Below are positions 1 to 5,142 of a stretch of DNA of 5,142 nt, piece after piece; the first letter of the stretch is position 1; every line of letters begins with the position of its first letter. Under the pieces are notes generated by a model. It was not told where the DNA came from. It did no database searches and worked only from the letters and a program-made list of their open reading frames with translations. The stretch spans positions 1-5,142 of the forward strand of contig JALHTS010000739.1 of NCBI GenBank assembly GCA_022865965.1, read 5' to 3'. Source of the DNA: Ignavibacteriaceae bacterium. GTDB lineage: Bacteria > Bacteroidota > Ignavibacteria > Ignavibacteriales > Ignavibacteriaceae. Made by a program: the position numbers and the translations under genes.

Positions 1-46
1 ATGCAGCATATCTTAACCCTAATCTTTTCACCTGCATTCATAACAA

Positions 47-841
47 TTAATATGTTACTTTTTTAAGAAAGGTTTTTAATGCGGAATTCACTTCGTTTGG
101 ATTCTCAATCGGTGTCATATGTCCTGCCTTGTTGATTTCAAGAAACTCTGCCTTATTGATTTTATGAAACATCTCACGCATAACCGAAGGCGGTGTTAAG
201 GTATCTTGTTCGCCGCATATGAGCAGAGTAGGAATTTTTATTTTTCCCAAACTTGCCGTTGTATCTGTTCTGCTTAACATTGCAAGCAATCCTCCTTTAG
301 CTCCAGCCGGATCGAATCCCGATGATTTTTCGATGATCTTTTCGAGTTCTTCTTTTCTGTTTTTCTTAAAATCATCTCCGAAACAATTTGTGACAAAGTC
401 ACGCACAAATGGTGCAAGACCCTCTGTGTTTATTCTTTTTATTCCTGCAGCACGTTTAAGCTTTCCTTCATTATTATCTGCTTCTGATCGTGTATCACAC
501 AATATTGCTGAAAAAAACTTTTCCGGCATTCTTTCCAGCGCTCTTAAAGAAATATATCCGCCCATTGATAAACCGCAAAGTACGGATTTATCAAGCTTCA
601 ATTCGTCAATAATCAGTTCAAGATCGTCAACAAAAGATTCCATTGTAAATTGTCCATTGCCCGCAGGTGAGTTTCCTAATCCTCTTATATCGTAGGCAAC
701 ACAAAAATAATCTTTGCTAAACTCCGCAATTTGTTCTTTCCACATTGTGTGATCGTAAGGAAAGCCGTGAACAAAAATGATTGGCTTATTTTTTACATCA
801 CCCGTTACATAAACGAATAAATCATTAATTGTTTTTTTCAT
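47..841 (-). CDS. Alpha/beta-hydrolase fold protein (3-oxoadipate enol-lactonase-like)
   Basis: This is a 264-residue single-domain alpha/beta hydrolase. Visible motifs, in order, are the oxyanion-hole HGFP at residues 25-28, the D-x-R-G-x-G segment at 51-56, the nucleophile elbow G-L-S-M-G with Ser92, a cap region around 120-195, the acid in GEQD (Asp213) and the base in AGH (His241). The triad is therefore complete, and the length fits the family. No signal peptide or membrane segment is seen, so it should act in the cytosol. The GLSMGG and AGHMTPIENP signatures resemble proteins annotated as 3-oxoadipate enol-lactonase or general esterases, but no catabolic genes flank it and the substrate cannot be read from sequence. 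The start is supported by a GGAG five bases upstream. It is transcribed divergently from glgA. The fold and hydrolase class are secure; the specific reaction is not. Confidence 0.93.
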   Translation of the reverse strand: MKKTINDLFVYVTGDVKNKPIIFVHGFPYDHTMWKEQIAEFSKDYFCVAYDIRGLGNSPAGNGQFTMESFVDDLELIIDELKLDKSVLCGLSMGGYISLRALERMPEKFFSAILCDTRSEADNNEGKLKRAAGIKRINTEGLAPFVRDFVTNCFGDDFKKNRKEELEKIIEKSSGFDPAGAKGGLLAMLSRTDTTASLGKIKIPTLLICGEQDTLTPPSVMREMFHKINKAEFLEINKAGHMTPIENPNEVNSALKTFLKKVTY

Positions 842-846
842 ACTAA

Positions 847-850
847 CTCC
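847..850 (-). promoter_or_regulatory. Ribosome-binding site of the hydrolase gene
   Basis: On the minus strand GGAG lies five bases before the ATG at 841-839. This is a good Shine-Dalgarno match and spacing, and it supports the chosen start. It is notably stronger than anything in front of glgA. Confidence 0.65.
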
Positions 851-861
851 ATTTTATTTGT

Positions 862-899
862 CTGTGAACATCGAAATAAAAGAATTTTGATATTCACAG
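862..899. repeat. 38-bp imperfect dyad in the divergent intergenic region
   Basis: The left arm CTGTGAACATCGAAAT (862-877) and the right arm ATTTTGATATTCACAG (884-899) are reverse complements at 14 of 16 positions, separated by six bases (AAAAGA). The outer seven bases are a perfect CTGTGAA/TTCACAG pair. It ends 20 bp upstream of the hydrolase start codon and 144 bp upstream of glgA. It could be an operator for a dimeric regulator serving one or both genes, or a hairpin in the hydrolase 5' leader. No T-tract follows on either side that would make it an evident terminator. The structure is seen directly; any role is inference. Confidence 0.55.
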
Positions 900-916
900 T
901 TTATTATTTAAGATTC

Positions 917-943
917 AACTATAGTTTTAACTTTTTCAAAGTT
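917..943. repeat. Two adjacent small palindromes sharing AACT/AGTT half-sites
   Basis: AACTATAGTT (917-926) is a perfect 10-bp palindrome. Two bases later comes AACTTT-TTC-AAAGTT (929-943), a perfect 6-bp inverted repeat with a three-base centre. Both are flanked by AACT and AGTT. They sit in the middle of the divergent hydrolase/glgA region. In AT-rich DNA such short palindromes can arise by chance, so a role as an operator is only a possibility. Confidence 0.3.
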
Positions 944-998
944 GTTGATGAAATTTAATTCATTAAAGCTTATTATTCATCTCAGAAAATAAAATTAT

Positions 999-1004
999 TA
1001 TAAT
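999..1004 (+). promoter_or_regulatory. Candidate -10 element for glgA
   Basis: A perfect TATAAT lies 39 bases before the glgA ATG, which would give a short leader of about 30 nt. The hexamer at 17-bp spacing upstream (TTCATC, 976-981) matches TTGACA at only three positions, so the -35 is weak. In an AT-rich intergenic region a TATAAT can occur by chance, so this is a candidate only. Confidence 0.33.
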
Positions 1005-1043
1005 CTTCCTCCTTCAAAAAGTTCAGGACAAAAGAAATTAAAA

Positions 1044-2510
1044 ATGAAAATAGCATTTGTATCAACAGAGTGTGTTCCTTACGCAAAAACAGGCGGACTT
1101 GCCGATGTTACCGGCGCACTTCCTAAGGCTTTAGAAAAGCTAGGCTGTGAGGTAAAAGTATTTTTACCCAAATACTCATTAATTGATGAATCAACTCACG
1201 GATTACGTTACAACTGGGATGTTGGTGAAATACAAATTCGTGTTAACGGTGTTGTTCACTCGGTTCATCTGCATCAGGCGAAGCTGCCAAACTCAAACGT
1301 TGAAGTAAACTTTATTGGGTGTCCGCATTACTTTAACCGTGGGGGAATCTACACCAACGATATAGACGAAGACGAAAGATTCATCCTTTTCAGCAAAGGA
1401 GTTATTGAAACTTTACAGCGATTTCGCTGGGCGCCTGATGTTATTCAGTGCAATGACTGGCAAGCAGGATTAATTCCTCTTTATATAAAAGATAATTACA
1501 GCTGGGATAAACTTTTCGATAACACGGCGACTTTATTTACAATTCACAACATCGGCTACCAGGGAAGATTCCCTAAATCAACATTGCTTGCCGCGGAGAT
1601 TCGTGGTGATTTGTTCTATCCGGATGGTCCTGTTGAATTCAAAGACACCGTTTCCTTTATGAAAACAGGAATTGTCTTTGCCGATCTGATAAATACCGTA
1701 AGCAACAAATACTCGCATGAAATTTTAACTGAAGAATACGCCGCAGGTTTACACGATACTCTGCGGGCGCGCAAGCCTGATGTTTACGGAATACTAAACG
1801 GTGTTGATTACAGCGAGTGGGACCCCGAAGCAGATCGTTTTCTTCCGTTTAGTTATTCTAATAAAGATTTAAGCGGAAAGCTGAAGAATAAAAAATTCCT
1901 GTTAGAACATTTCAATATGCCTTTTGATGAAAACGTTCCGCTGATCGGAATGATATCGCGAATGGTGCTGCAAAAAGGTTTTGACGTCTTTGCGGATGCT
2001 CTTGATGATCTCTTAAAACTTGATGCGCAATGGCTGATACTCGGGAGCGGCGAAGAAAGATATGAAAACCTTTTCAGAAGTCTTGCTAAAAGTTTTCCGC
2101 AAAAAGTCGGTACATACATTGGTTTTAGCAATGAGTTATCCCATCTTATTGAAGCCGGTGCGGATATGTTTTTAATGCCTTCACGTTATGAACCGTGCGG
2201 GCTGAATCAAATCTACGGCTTGAAGTATGGAACAGTACCAATAGTTAGGAAAACCGGCGGACTTGCCGATACAGTTAAAGACTGGGATGAAGAAAAGCAT
2301 CACGGTTTTGATCACGGTAATGGTTTTTCTTTTTATGATTATTCAAGTTATGCGCTATTCAAATCTGTTGAACGTGCAGTAAATACTTTCAAGCAAAAAG
2401 ATATCTGGCAGAAAATACAACTCAATGGAATGAAATTAGATTGTAGCTGGAAAAAATCTGCTGAAAAATATTTGGAACTTTATAAATTGGCTAAGGAGAA
2501 GAGAGGGTAG
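1044..2510 (+). CDS. glgA: Glycogen synthase, GT5 family (ADP-glucose type)
   Basis: GlgA transfers glucose from a nucleotide sugar, normally ADP-glucose in bacteria, to the non-reducing end of alpha-1,4-glucan in the cytosol. The 488 residues match the usual bacterial length of about 475-490. The N-terminal GT5 domain starts with MKIAFVSTECVPYAKTGGL, with the sugar-nucleotide-binding K-T-G-G-L at 15-19. It continues with NDWQAG (137-142) and TIHNIGYQG (166-174, His168 equivalent to E. coli His161). The GT-B C-terminal domain has SRMVLQKG (305-312, Arg306 and Lys311), the PSRYEPCGLNQIYGLKYGT block (379-397, Glu383) and a second KTGGLADT (403-410). All key catalytic residues are present. The start is fixed by the conserved N-terminus; an in-frame stop lies at 990-992. 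No good Shine-Dalgarno is present: AGGA is 15 bases away. Other glycogen genes are absent from the window. ADP- rather than UDP-glucose use is inferred from the family. Confidence 0.97.
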   Translation: MKIAFVSTECVPYAKTGGLADVTGALPKALEKLGCEVKVFLPKYSLIDESTHGLRYNWDVGEIQIRVNGVVHSVHLHQAKLPNSNVEVNFIGCPHYFNRGGIYTNDIDEDERFILFSKGVIETLQRFRWAPDVIQCNDWQAGLIPLYIKDNYSWDKLFDNTATLFTIHNIGYQGRFPKSTLLAAEIRGDLFYPDGPVEFKDTVSFMKTGIVFADLINTVSNKYSHEILTEEYAAGLHDTLRARKPDVYGILNGVDYSEWDPEADRFLPFSYSNKDLSGKLKNKKFLLEHFNMPFDENVPLIGMISRMVLQKGFDVFADALDDLLKLDAQWLILGSGEERYENLFRSLAKSFPQKVGTYIGFSNELSHLIEAGADMFLMPSRYEPCGLNQIYGLKYGTVPIVRKTGGLADTVKDWDEEKHHGFDHGNGFSFYDYSSYALFKSVERAVNTFKQKDIWQKIQLNGMKLDCSWKKSAEKYLELYKLAKEKRG

Positions 2511-2643
2511 TTTTATCTTTTGACGAACTATTGCGCCTGTAATAAAATCGTTTGAATAATTGTGGTAAATAATAGGTTGTGCGCAAATACTTGAATGTAG
2601 AAAGAATGTATGGTGAAAATTCTATAAAGAGCACCTTGTGTTA

Positions 2644-2662
2644 TTTTATATACATTTTATAT
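2644..2662. repeat. Direct repeat TTTTATAT with 11-bp period
   Basis: TTTTATAT occurs at 2644-2651 and again at 2655-2662, separated by ACA, so the copies are one helical turn apart. It lies about 110 bp upstream of the PD40 gene. It could be an upstream AT-rich promoter element or a weak regulator site, but low-complexity DNA gives such repeats readily. Confidence 0.3.
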
Positions 2663-2681
2663 TGCCTTGCCATGACGTGAT

Positions 2682-2699
2682 TTTTACTTAACTTTTACT
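2682..2699 (+). promoter_or_regulatory. Candidate response-regulator box (7-4-7 direct repeat)
   Basis: TTTTACT (2682-2688), TAAC, TTTTACT (2693-2699) is an exact 7-bp direct repeat with a 4-bp spacer, giving an 11-bp period. This is the geometry of sites bound by OmpR/PhoB-family response regulators (Pho-box layout). It ends five bases before a -35-like GTGACA, a plausible place for an activator. The base composition does not match the E. coli Pho consensus, so only the architecture supports the call. Confidence 0.3.
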
Positions 2700-2704
2700 C
2701 TCAA

Positions 2705-2738
2705 GTGACAATGAGCCTCGGATAACGAATTAATTTTG
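2705..2738 (+). promoter_or_regulatory. Candidate promoter of the PD40-repeat gene
   Basis: TAATTTTG at 2731-2738 matches the TAnnTTTG -7 box known for the primary sigma factor of Bacteroidota. GTGACA at 2705-2710 (five of six to TTGACA) lies 20 bp upstream of it. Transcription would start near 2745, giving a leader of about 25 nt that contains the ribosome-binding site. There is no TTTG at the -33 position, so the match is partial, and whether this organism uses that promoter type is unknown. Confidence 0.35.
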
Positions 2739-2761
2739 CTTCAGATGTTAAACTTAATTCG
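2726..2761. repeat. Inverted repeat spanning the promoter and reaching the RBS
   Basis: CGAATTAA (2726-2733) and TTAATTCG (2754-2761) form a perfect 8-bp inverted repeat with a 20-base centre. The left arm overlaps the candidate -7 box and the right arm includes the first G of the GGAG ribosome-binding site. This position would suit a repressor operator. A leader hairpin is unlikely if transcription starts downstream of the left arm. The arms are seen directly; the role is inferred. Confidence 0.35.
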
Positions 2762-2764
2762 GAG
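2761..2764 (+). promoter_or_regulatory. Ribosome-binding site of the PD40-repeat gene
   Basis: GGAG lies six bases before the ATG at 2771, with an A-rich spacer. An in-frame stop at 2723-2725 and the lack of another start codon between them fix this start. Confidence 0.7.
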
Positions 2765-2770
2765 AAAAAA

Positions 2771-4852
2771 ATGAAAACTTACATTTTAATTGCAGCCTTT
2801 TTAATTGGCGGCATAACACCCTCATTTTCTCAAACCCCTGAGCAGTTATTTCAAAAAGGATTAATAAAAGAAGAGGGTGAAGGCGCCTTGAATGAGGCAA
2901 TCGATATTTACAATAAAATAGTTGGAAATCAGGATGCGGATAAATCTTTGCAAGCAAAAGCATTACTGCATGTGGGATTTTGTTATGAAAAACTGGGATT
3001 GAATGAAGCTACAAAAGCATATCAACGCCTAGTTAATAATTTCCCGGAGCAAAAAAGTGAAGTTGCAATTGCCAAGGAAAGGCTTTCCCGGTTGATACCA
3101 ATTGCCGCAAAAGTTACTCCCAAATCAATAACTTTGCAGAAAGTGATGTCCGGTGGTGCTACTGATATGCTTGCCGCCCCATCTCCCGATGGACGGTTTC
3201 TTACATACTTGGATGAAGAAACGGGAAATGTGGCAATTCGTAAATTTTCAACTGGCAAAACACATCTTTTAACGAAGGATGGTACATGGGACAATCCAAT
3301 GCAATTTACTATTGGTTCTACCGTATCTCCCAACTGTAAACAGGTTGCATATTCCTGGTATAATTTAAACAGTAACTACGAAATAAGATTAATCAATGTC
3401 GATAATCCTCAACCCAAAGTTCTTTACGGCAACAAAGATGAAGATGTATATCCCAGTGCCTGGTCTCCGGATGGAAAAATAATTTATGCCAGAAGTTATC
3501 TTAATAAAACAAAACAGAGTCGGATATTGTCAATCAATGTTGCAAGTGGTGATATTCAAGTATTAAAAACCTTTGACTTTTTCTATTGGATGTATTTAGG
3601 TGTTTCTCCTGATAATCAATTTATCGCATTTGATGTACCAAACGATAAAGATGACAGTAACTTCGATATTCACATGATATCGACTGACGGTAAAAATGAA
3701 ACTTCACTGATTAAACATCCAGCAAATGATCGCTTACTTGGATGGTTTCCGAATAAAAATAAAATTCTTTTTACAAGCAATCGTTCAGGAACATGGGATG
3801 CCTGGATTGTTTCAGTTTTAAATGGAAAAGCTGCCGGAGAACCCAAGCGGTTAGTAACTGAAATTGGTCAAATTACACCAATGGGTTTTACTAACAGTGG
3901 AACTTACTATTATTCGTTTTTCTCAAGGAAATTCACCGCTTTTACAGCACCTTTTGATGTGATTAAAGGCAGGCTCGAATTCGAATCCGTAAAACCAATG
4001 TTAGGCTCTGTCCCTTTTGCAGAACTATCGCCGGATGGTAAATCTCTTGCATTTACTAAAGAGATTAAAGAGTCTGCAGGACCTGGCTGGTATCATCGTC
4101 CATTGTTTATTCTGGATATAGAAACAGGCAAAGAACGTAAGCTATCGGATTGGAAGCAAATGAGGTATCCACAATGGTCGCCGGATGGCAAGACCCTTTT
4201 AGTAGTTGGATATGATAAAGAAAGAGAACTCAAGAAAGATTATGATGGTGGAATATATGCAATAACAGTCGAATCAGGTAAAGTAACTGAAGTGCTTGCT
4301 TTTTCTAAAACAGAAGTAAACGAGGCAGGAGTATCATTATATGCAAGATCAGTAGCTGAATGGTCTAAAGATCAAAAGAGTATTTATTACACAACAAATG
4401 ATAAGCTAATAAATCTTGAATTGGAAACCGGCCAGGAAAAAATACTTTTACAGCATCAAGACTTAAACAGAACACTTGATCTCTCACCCGATGGGAAAAG
4501 TTTACTTTTTTGCAGTGAAAATAAACTAAATGTAATTCAAACCTCCGGAGGAACTGTTCTACAACTATTTTCAGTCGGGGAAAGTAATAAGATCAGTAGT
4601 GCTGTTTGGTCACCTGATGGGAATTATATCTTATTCAGTGAAAATATGAAAAATATAAATGATGGTTCTATTTTATGGCGTATATCGGCAGATGGAAAGA
4701 ATCCTCAAAAAGTTTGGCAATCGAAAGGACCGATTTCTAGTATAAGTATTCATCCTAATGGTCAAAAAATTGTTCTTTCAACCTTTCAACAGGAAACAGA
4801 AATTTGGAAAGTGGATAACTTGATGCTAGATGAGGAAACGATTAATAAATAG
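2771..4852 (+). CDS. Exported TPR and PD40 (TolB-like) beta-propeller protein
   Basis: This 693-residue protein starts with a Sec signal peptide (Lys2, hydrophobic core 4-16, likely cleavage after SFS at 20); no lipobox cysteine is seen. Residues 22-108 are helical and TPR-like (LFQKGLI, ALNEAIDIYNKI, AKALLHVGFCYEKLG, ATKAYQRLVNNFP). From about 125 the protein consists of PD40 repeats of the S-P-D-G-K-x-(hydrophobic) type. Their S-P positions are near 138, 186, 232, 279, 326, 374, 420, 470, 532, 572, 614 and 661, twelve in all and mostly 46-50 residues apart; those at 326, 374, 532 and 661 are degenerate. Twelve repeats suggest two six-bladed propellers. The C-terminal TEIWKVDNLM resembles endings I recall in related FCB and Acidobacteria-type proteins. 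There is no peptidase, kinase or other catalytic domain. It probably acts in the periplasm or outside the cell as a binding or scaffold protein; its ligand is unknown. It has its own promoter-sized leader and a terminator behind it, so it is probably monocistronic. Confidence 0.92.
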   Translation: MKTYILIAAFLIGGITPSFSQTPEQLFQKGLIKEEGEGALNEAIDIYNKIVGNQDADKSLQAKALLHVGFCYEKLGLNEATKAYQRLVNNFPEQKSEVAIAKERLSRLIPIAAKVTPKSITLQKVMSGGATDMLAAPSPDGRFLTYLDEETGNVAIRKFSTGKTHLLTKDGTWDNPMQFTIGSTVSPNCKQVAYSWYNLNSNYEIRLINVDNPQPKVLYGNKDEDVYPSAWSPDGKIIYARSYLNKTKQSRILSINVASGDIQVLKTFDFFYWMYLGVSPDNQFIAFDVPNDKDDSNFDIHMISTDGKNETSLIKHPANDRLLGWFPNKNKILFTSNRSGTWDAWIVSVLNGKAAGEPKRLVTEIGQITPMGFTNSGTYYYSFFSRKFTAFTAPFDVIKGRLEFESVKPMLGSVPFAELSPDGKSLAFTKEIKESAGPGWYHRPLFILDIETGKERKLSDWKQMRYPQWSPDGKTLLVVGYDKERELKKDYDGGIYAITVESGKVTEVLAFSKTEVNEAGVSLYARSVAEWSKDQKSIYYTTNDKLINLELETGQEKILLQHQDLNRTLDLSPDGKSLLFCSENKLNVIQTSGGTVLQLFSVGESNKISSAVWSPDGNYILFSENMKNINDGSILWRISADGKNPQKVWQSKGPISSISIHPNGQKIVLSTFQQETEIWKVDNLMLDEETINK

Positions 4853-4863
4853 AAATATTGCCA

Positions 4864-4896
4864 ATGAAAAATTTACTTTCAAAAATAACTGATTAA
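4864..4896 (+). other. 10-codon open frame before the terminator (doubtful leader peptide)
   Basis: An ATG 11 bases after the PD40 gene stop opens a ten-codon frame (MKNLLSKITD) that ends with TAA at 4894-4896, one base before the terminator hairpin. Its codons overlap TACTTTCA (4874-4881), which can pair with the terminator's 5' arm. This layout resembles a transcription-attenuation leader, but there is no Shine-Dalgarno and no run of regulatory codons. Chance is the more likely explanation. Confidence 0.12.
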
Positions 4897-4897
4897 A

Positions 4898-4937
4898 TGA
4901 AAGTATCTCAGGGTAACCTGGGATACCTTCAATTTTT
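4898..4937 (+). terminator. Rho-independent terminator after the PD40-repeat gene
   Basis: TGAAAGTATCTCAGG (4898-4912) pairs with CCTGGGATACCTTCA (4917-4931) around a GTAA loop, which fits the stable GNRA tetraloop class. Of 15 positions, 13 are Watson-Crick pairs, one is G-U and one is an A-C mismatch. A five-T run follows at 4933-4937. It lies 45 bases after the PD40 stop and 78 bases before the next gene, so it most likely ends the PD40 transcript. The 5' arm also matches an upstream complement at 4874-4881. Confidence 0.8.
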
Positions 4938-5015
4938 AACGCAATAAATTCATTGGTTTTGTGAATAGATTTTATTTTTAGAATAGCACATCTGAATCAG
5001 AAAAAGAACTGAATA

Positions 5016-5142
5016 ATGAACAGCAGATTTAAACCGGCTTCAAGACTTTCAATTGTTTTTATCCTTGCCGTGGTAATCTCGGGAAGCATATTAACTTATT
5101 TCAGTATTAATAATATTTCAAACCTGAAAGAACTTACTGAAA
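5016..5142 (+). CDS. N-terminus of a membrane-anchored protein (possible sensor), cut by window edge
   Basis: Only the first 42 codons are present. They read MNSRFKPASRL, then a hydrophobic helix at about residues 11-30 (including IVFILAVVISGSI), then a polar stretch with NNISNLKELTE. A short basic N-terminus before a single transmembrane helix, with a probably helical segment after it, is typical of sensor histidine kinases and methyl-accepting chemotaxis proteins. Other membrane-anchored proteins also start this way, so the function is not established. An in-frame TGA at 5010-5012 makes ATG 5016 the only upstream start. The Shine-Dalgarno is weak (A-rich AGAAAAAGAA). The gene follows the terminator at 4898-4937, so it probably has its own promoter or depends on read-through. 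Confidence 0.7.
   Translation, partial: MNSRFKPASRLSIVFILAVVISGSILTYFSINNISNLKELTE

Noticed and set aside
1..46. Short frame from ATG at position 1, and a 6-bp inverted repeat ATGCAG (1-6)/CTGCAT (32-37)
   Set aside because: The frame runs only 21 codons and overlaps the hydrolase 3' end. The repeat has a 25-base centre and no T-tract in the hydrolase direction, so a terminator is not supported.
387..409. Nested inverted repeats GTGAC-AAA-GTCAC within TTTGTG/CACAAA
   Set aside because: They lie inside the hydrolase coding sequence, encode an ordinary part of the protein, and are short enough to be coincidence.
219..695. 158-codon open frame on the plus strand
   Set aside because: It lies antisense inside the hydrolase gene, which has a complete catalytic triad; its translation is Ser/Pro/Phe-rich with no recognisable domain.
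1853..2131. 92-codon open frame on the minus strand
   Set aside because: It is antisense to the conserved C-terminal domain of glgA, has no recognisable motif and is best explained as a shadow frame.
2531..2586. Inverted repeat TTGCGC/GCGCAA downstream of glgA
   Set aside because: The arms are only 6 bp with a 44-base centre and no following T-run, so it is not a credible glgA terminator.
2606..2680. 24-codon open frame in the glgA-PD40 intergenic region
   Set aside because: It has only a weak purine run upstream and no recognisable features, and it spans the AT-rich repeat DNA; chance is sufficient.
2754..2963. 69-codon open frame on the minus strand
   Set aside because: It is antisense to the signal peptide and TPR part of the PD40 gene, with no supporting ribosome-binding site or motif.
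3022..3333. 103-codon open frame on the minus strand
   Set aside because: It is antisense to the first PD40 repeats and shows no domain signature.

Overview
The window is AT-rich (GC in the mid-to-upper 30s % by eye). Its protein types suggest a Gram-negative-type bacterium of the Bacteroidota/Chlorobiota/Ignavibacteriota (FCB) group. The pointers are a GT5 glycogen synthase with the NDWQAG and TIHNIGYQG variants, a Sec-exported TPR plus PD40 repeat protein, weak Shine-Dalgarno sites at some genes and a TAnnTTTG-like promoter box. This placement is inferred from family resemblance, not from a marker gene. I see no rRNA, tRNA, CRISPR array, insertion sequence, phage gene or other sign of recent transfer.

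Layout: bases 1-46 hold nothing recognisable. Positions 47-841 (minus) encode a cytosolic alpha/beta-hydrolase with a complete Ser-Asp-His triad. A 202-bp divergent intergenic region (842-1043) carries a 38-bp imperfect dyad, two small palindromes and a candidate -10 box. Positions 1044-2510 (plus) encode a full-length glycogen synthase (GlgA). A 260-bp intergenic region (2511-2770) has two 11-bp-period direct-repeat pairs, a candidate promoter and an inverted repeat reaching the ribosome-binding site. Positions 2771-4852 (plus) encode a 693-residue exported protein with an N-terminal TPR-like helical region and twelve PD40-type beta-propeller repeats. A 163-bp intergenic region (4853-5015) holds a strong terminator-like hairpin whose 5' arm can also pair upstream. 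From 5016 to the window edge is the start of a membrane-anchored protein, possibly a sensor kinase or chemoreceptor. No gene-free stretch exceeds 300 bases.

The genes do not form an obvious operon. The hydrolase and glgA are divergent, glgA and the PD40 gene are separated by a promoter-sized gap, and the PD40 gene is followed by a terminator. GlgA would elongate alpha-1,4-glucan, but no other glycogen gene (glgB, glgC, glgP) is present, so it appears to stand alone here. The coding content is ordinary for this group. I found no convincing new multi-gene system. The points most worth a second look are the regulatory-looking structures in the three intergenic regions and the twelve-repeat architecture of the exported protein.
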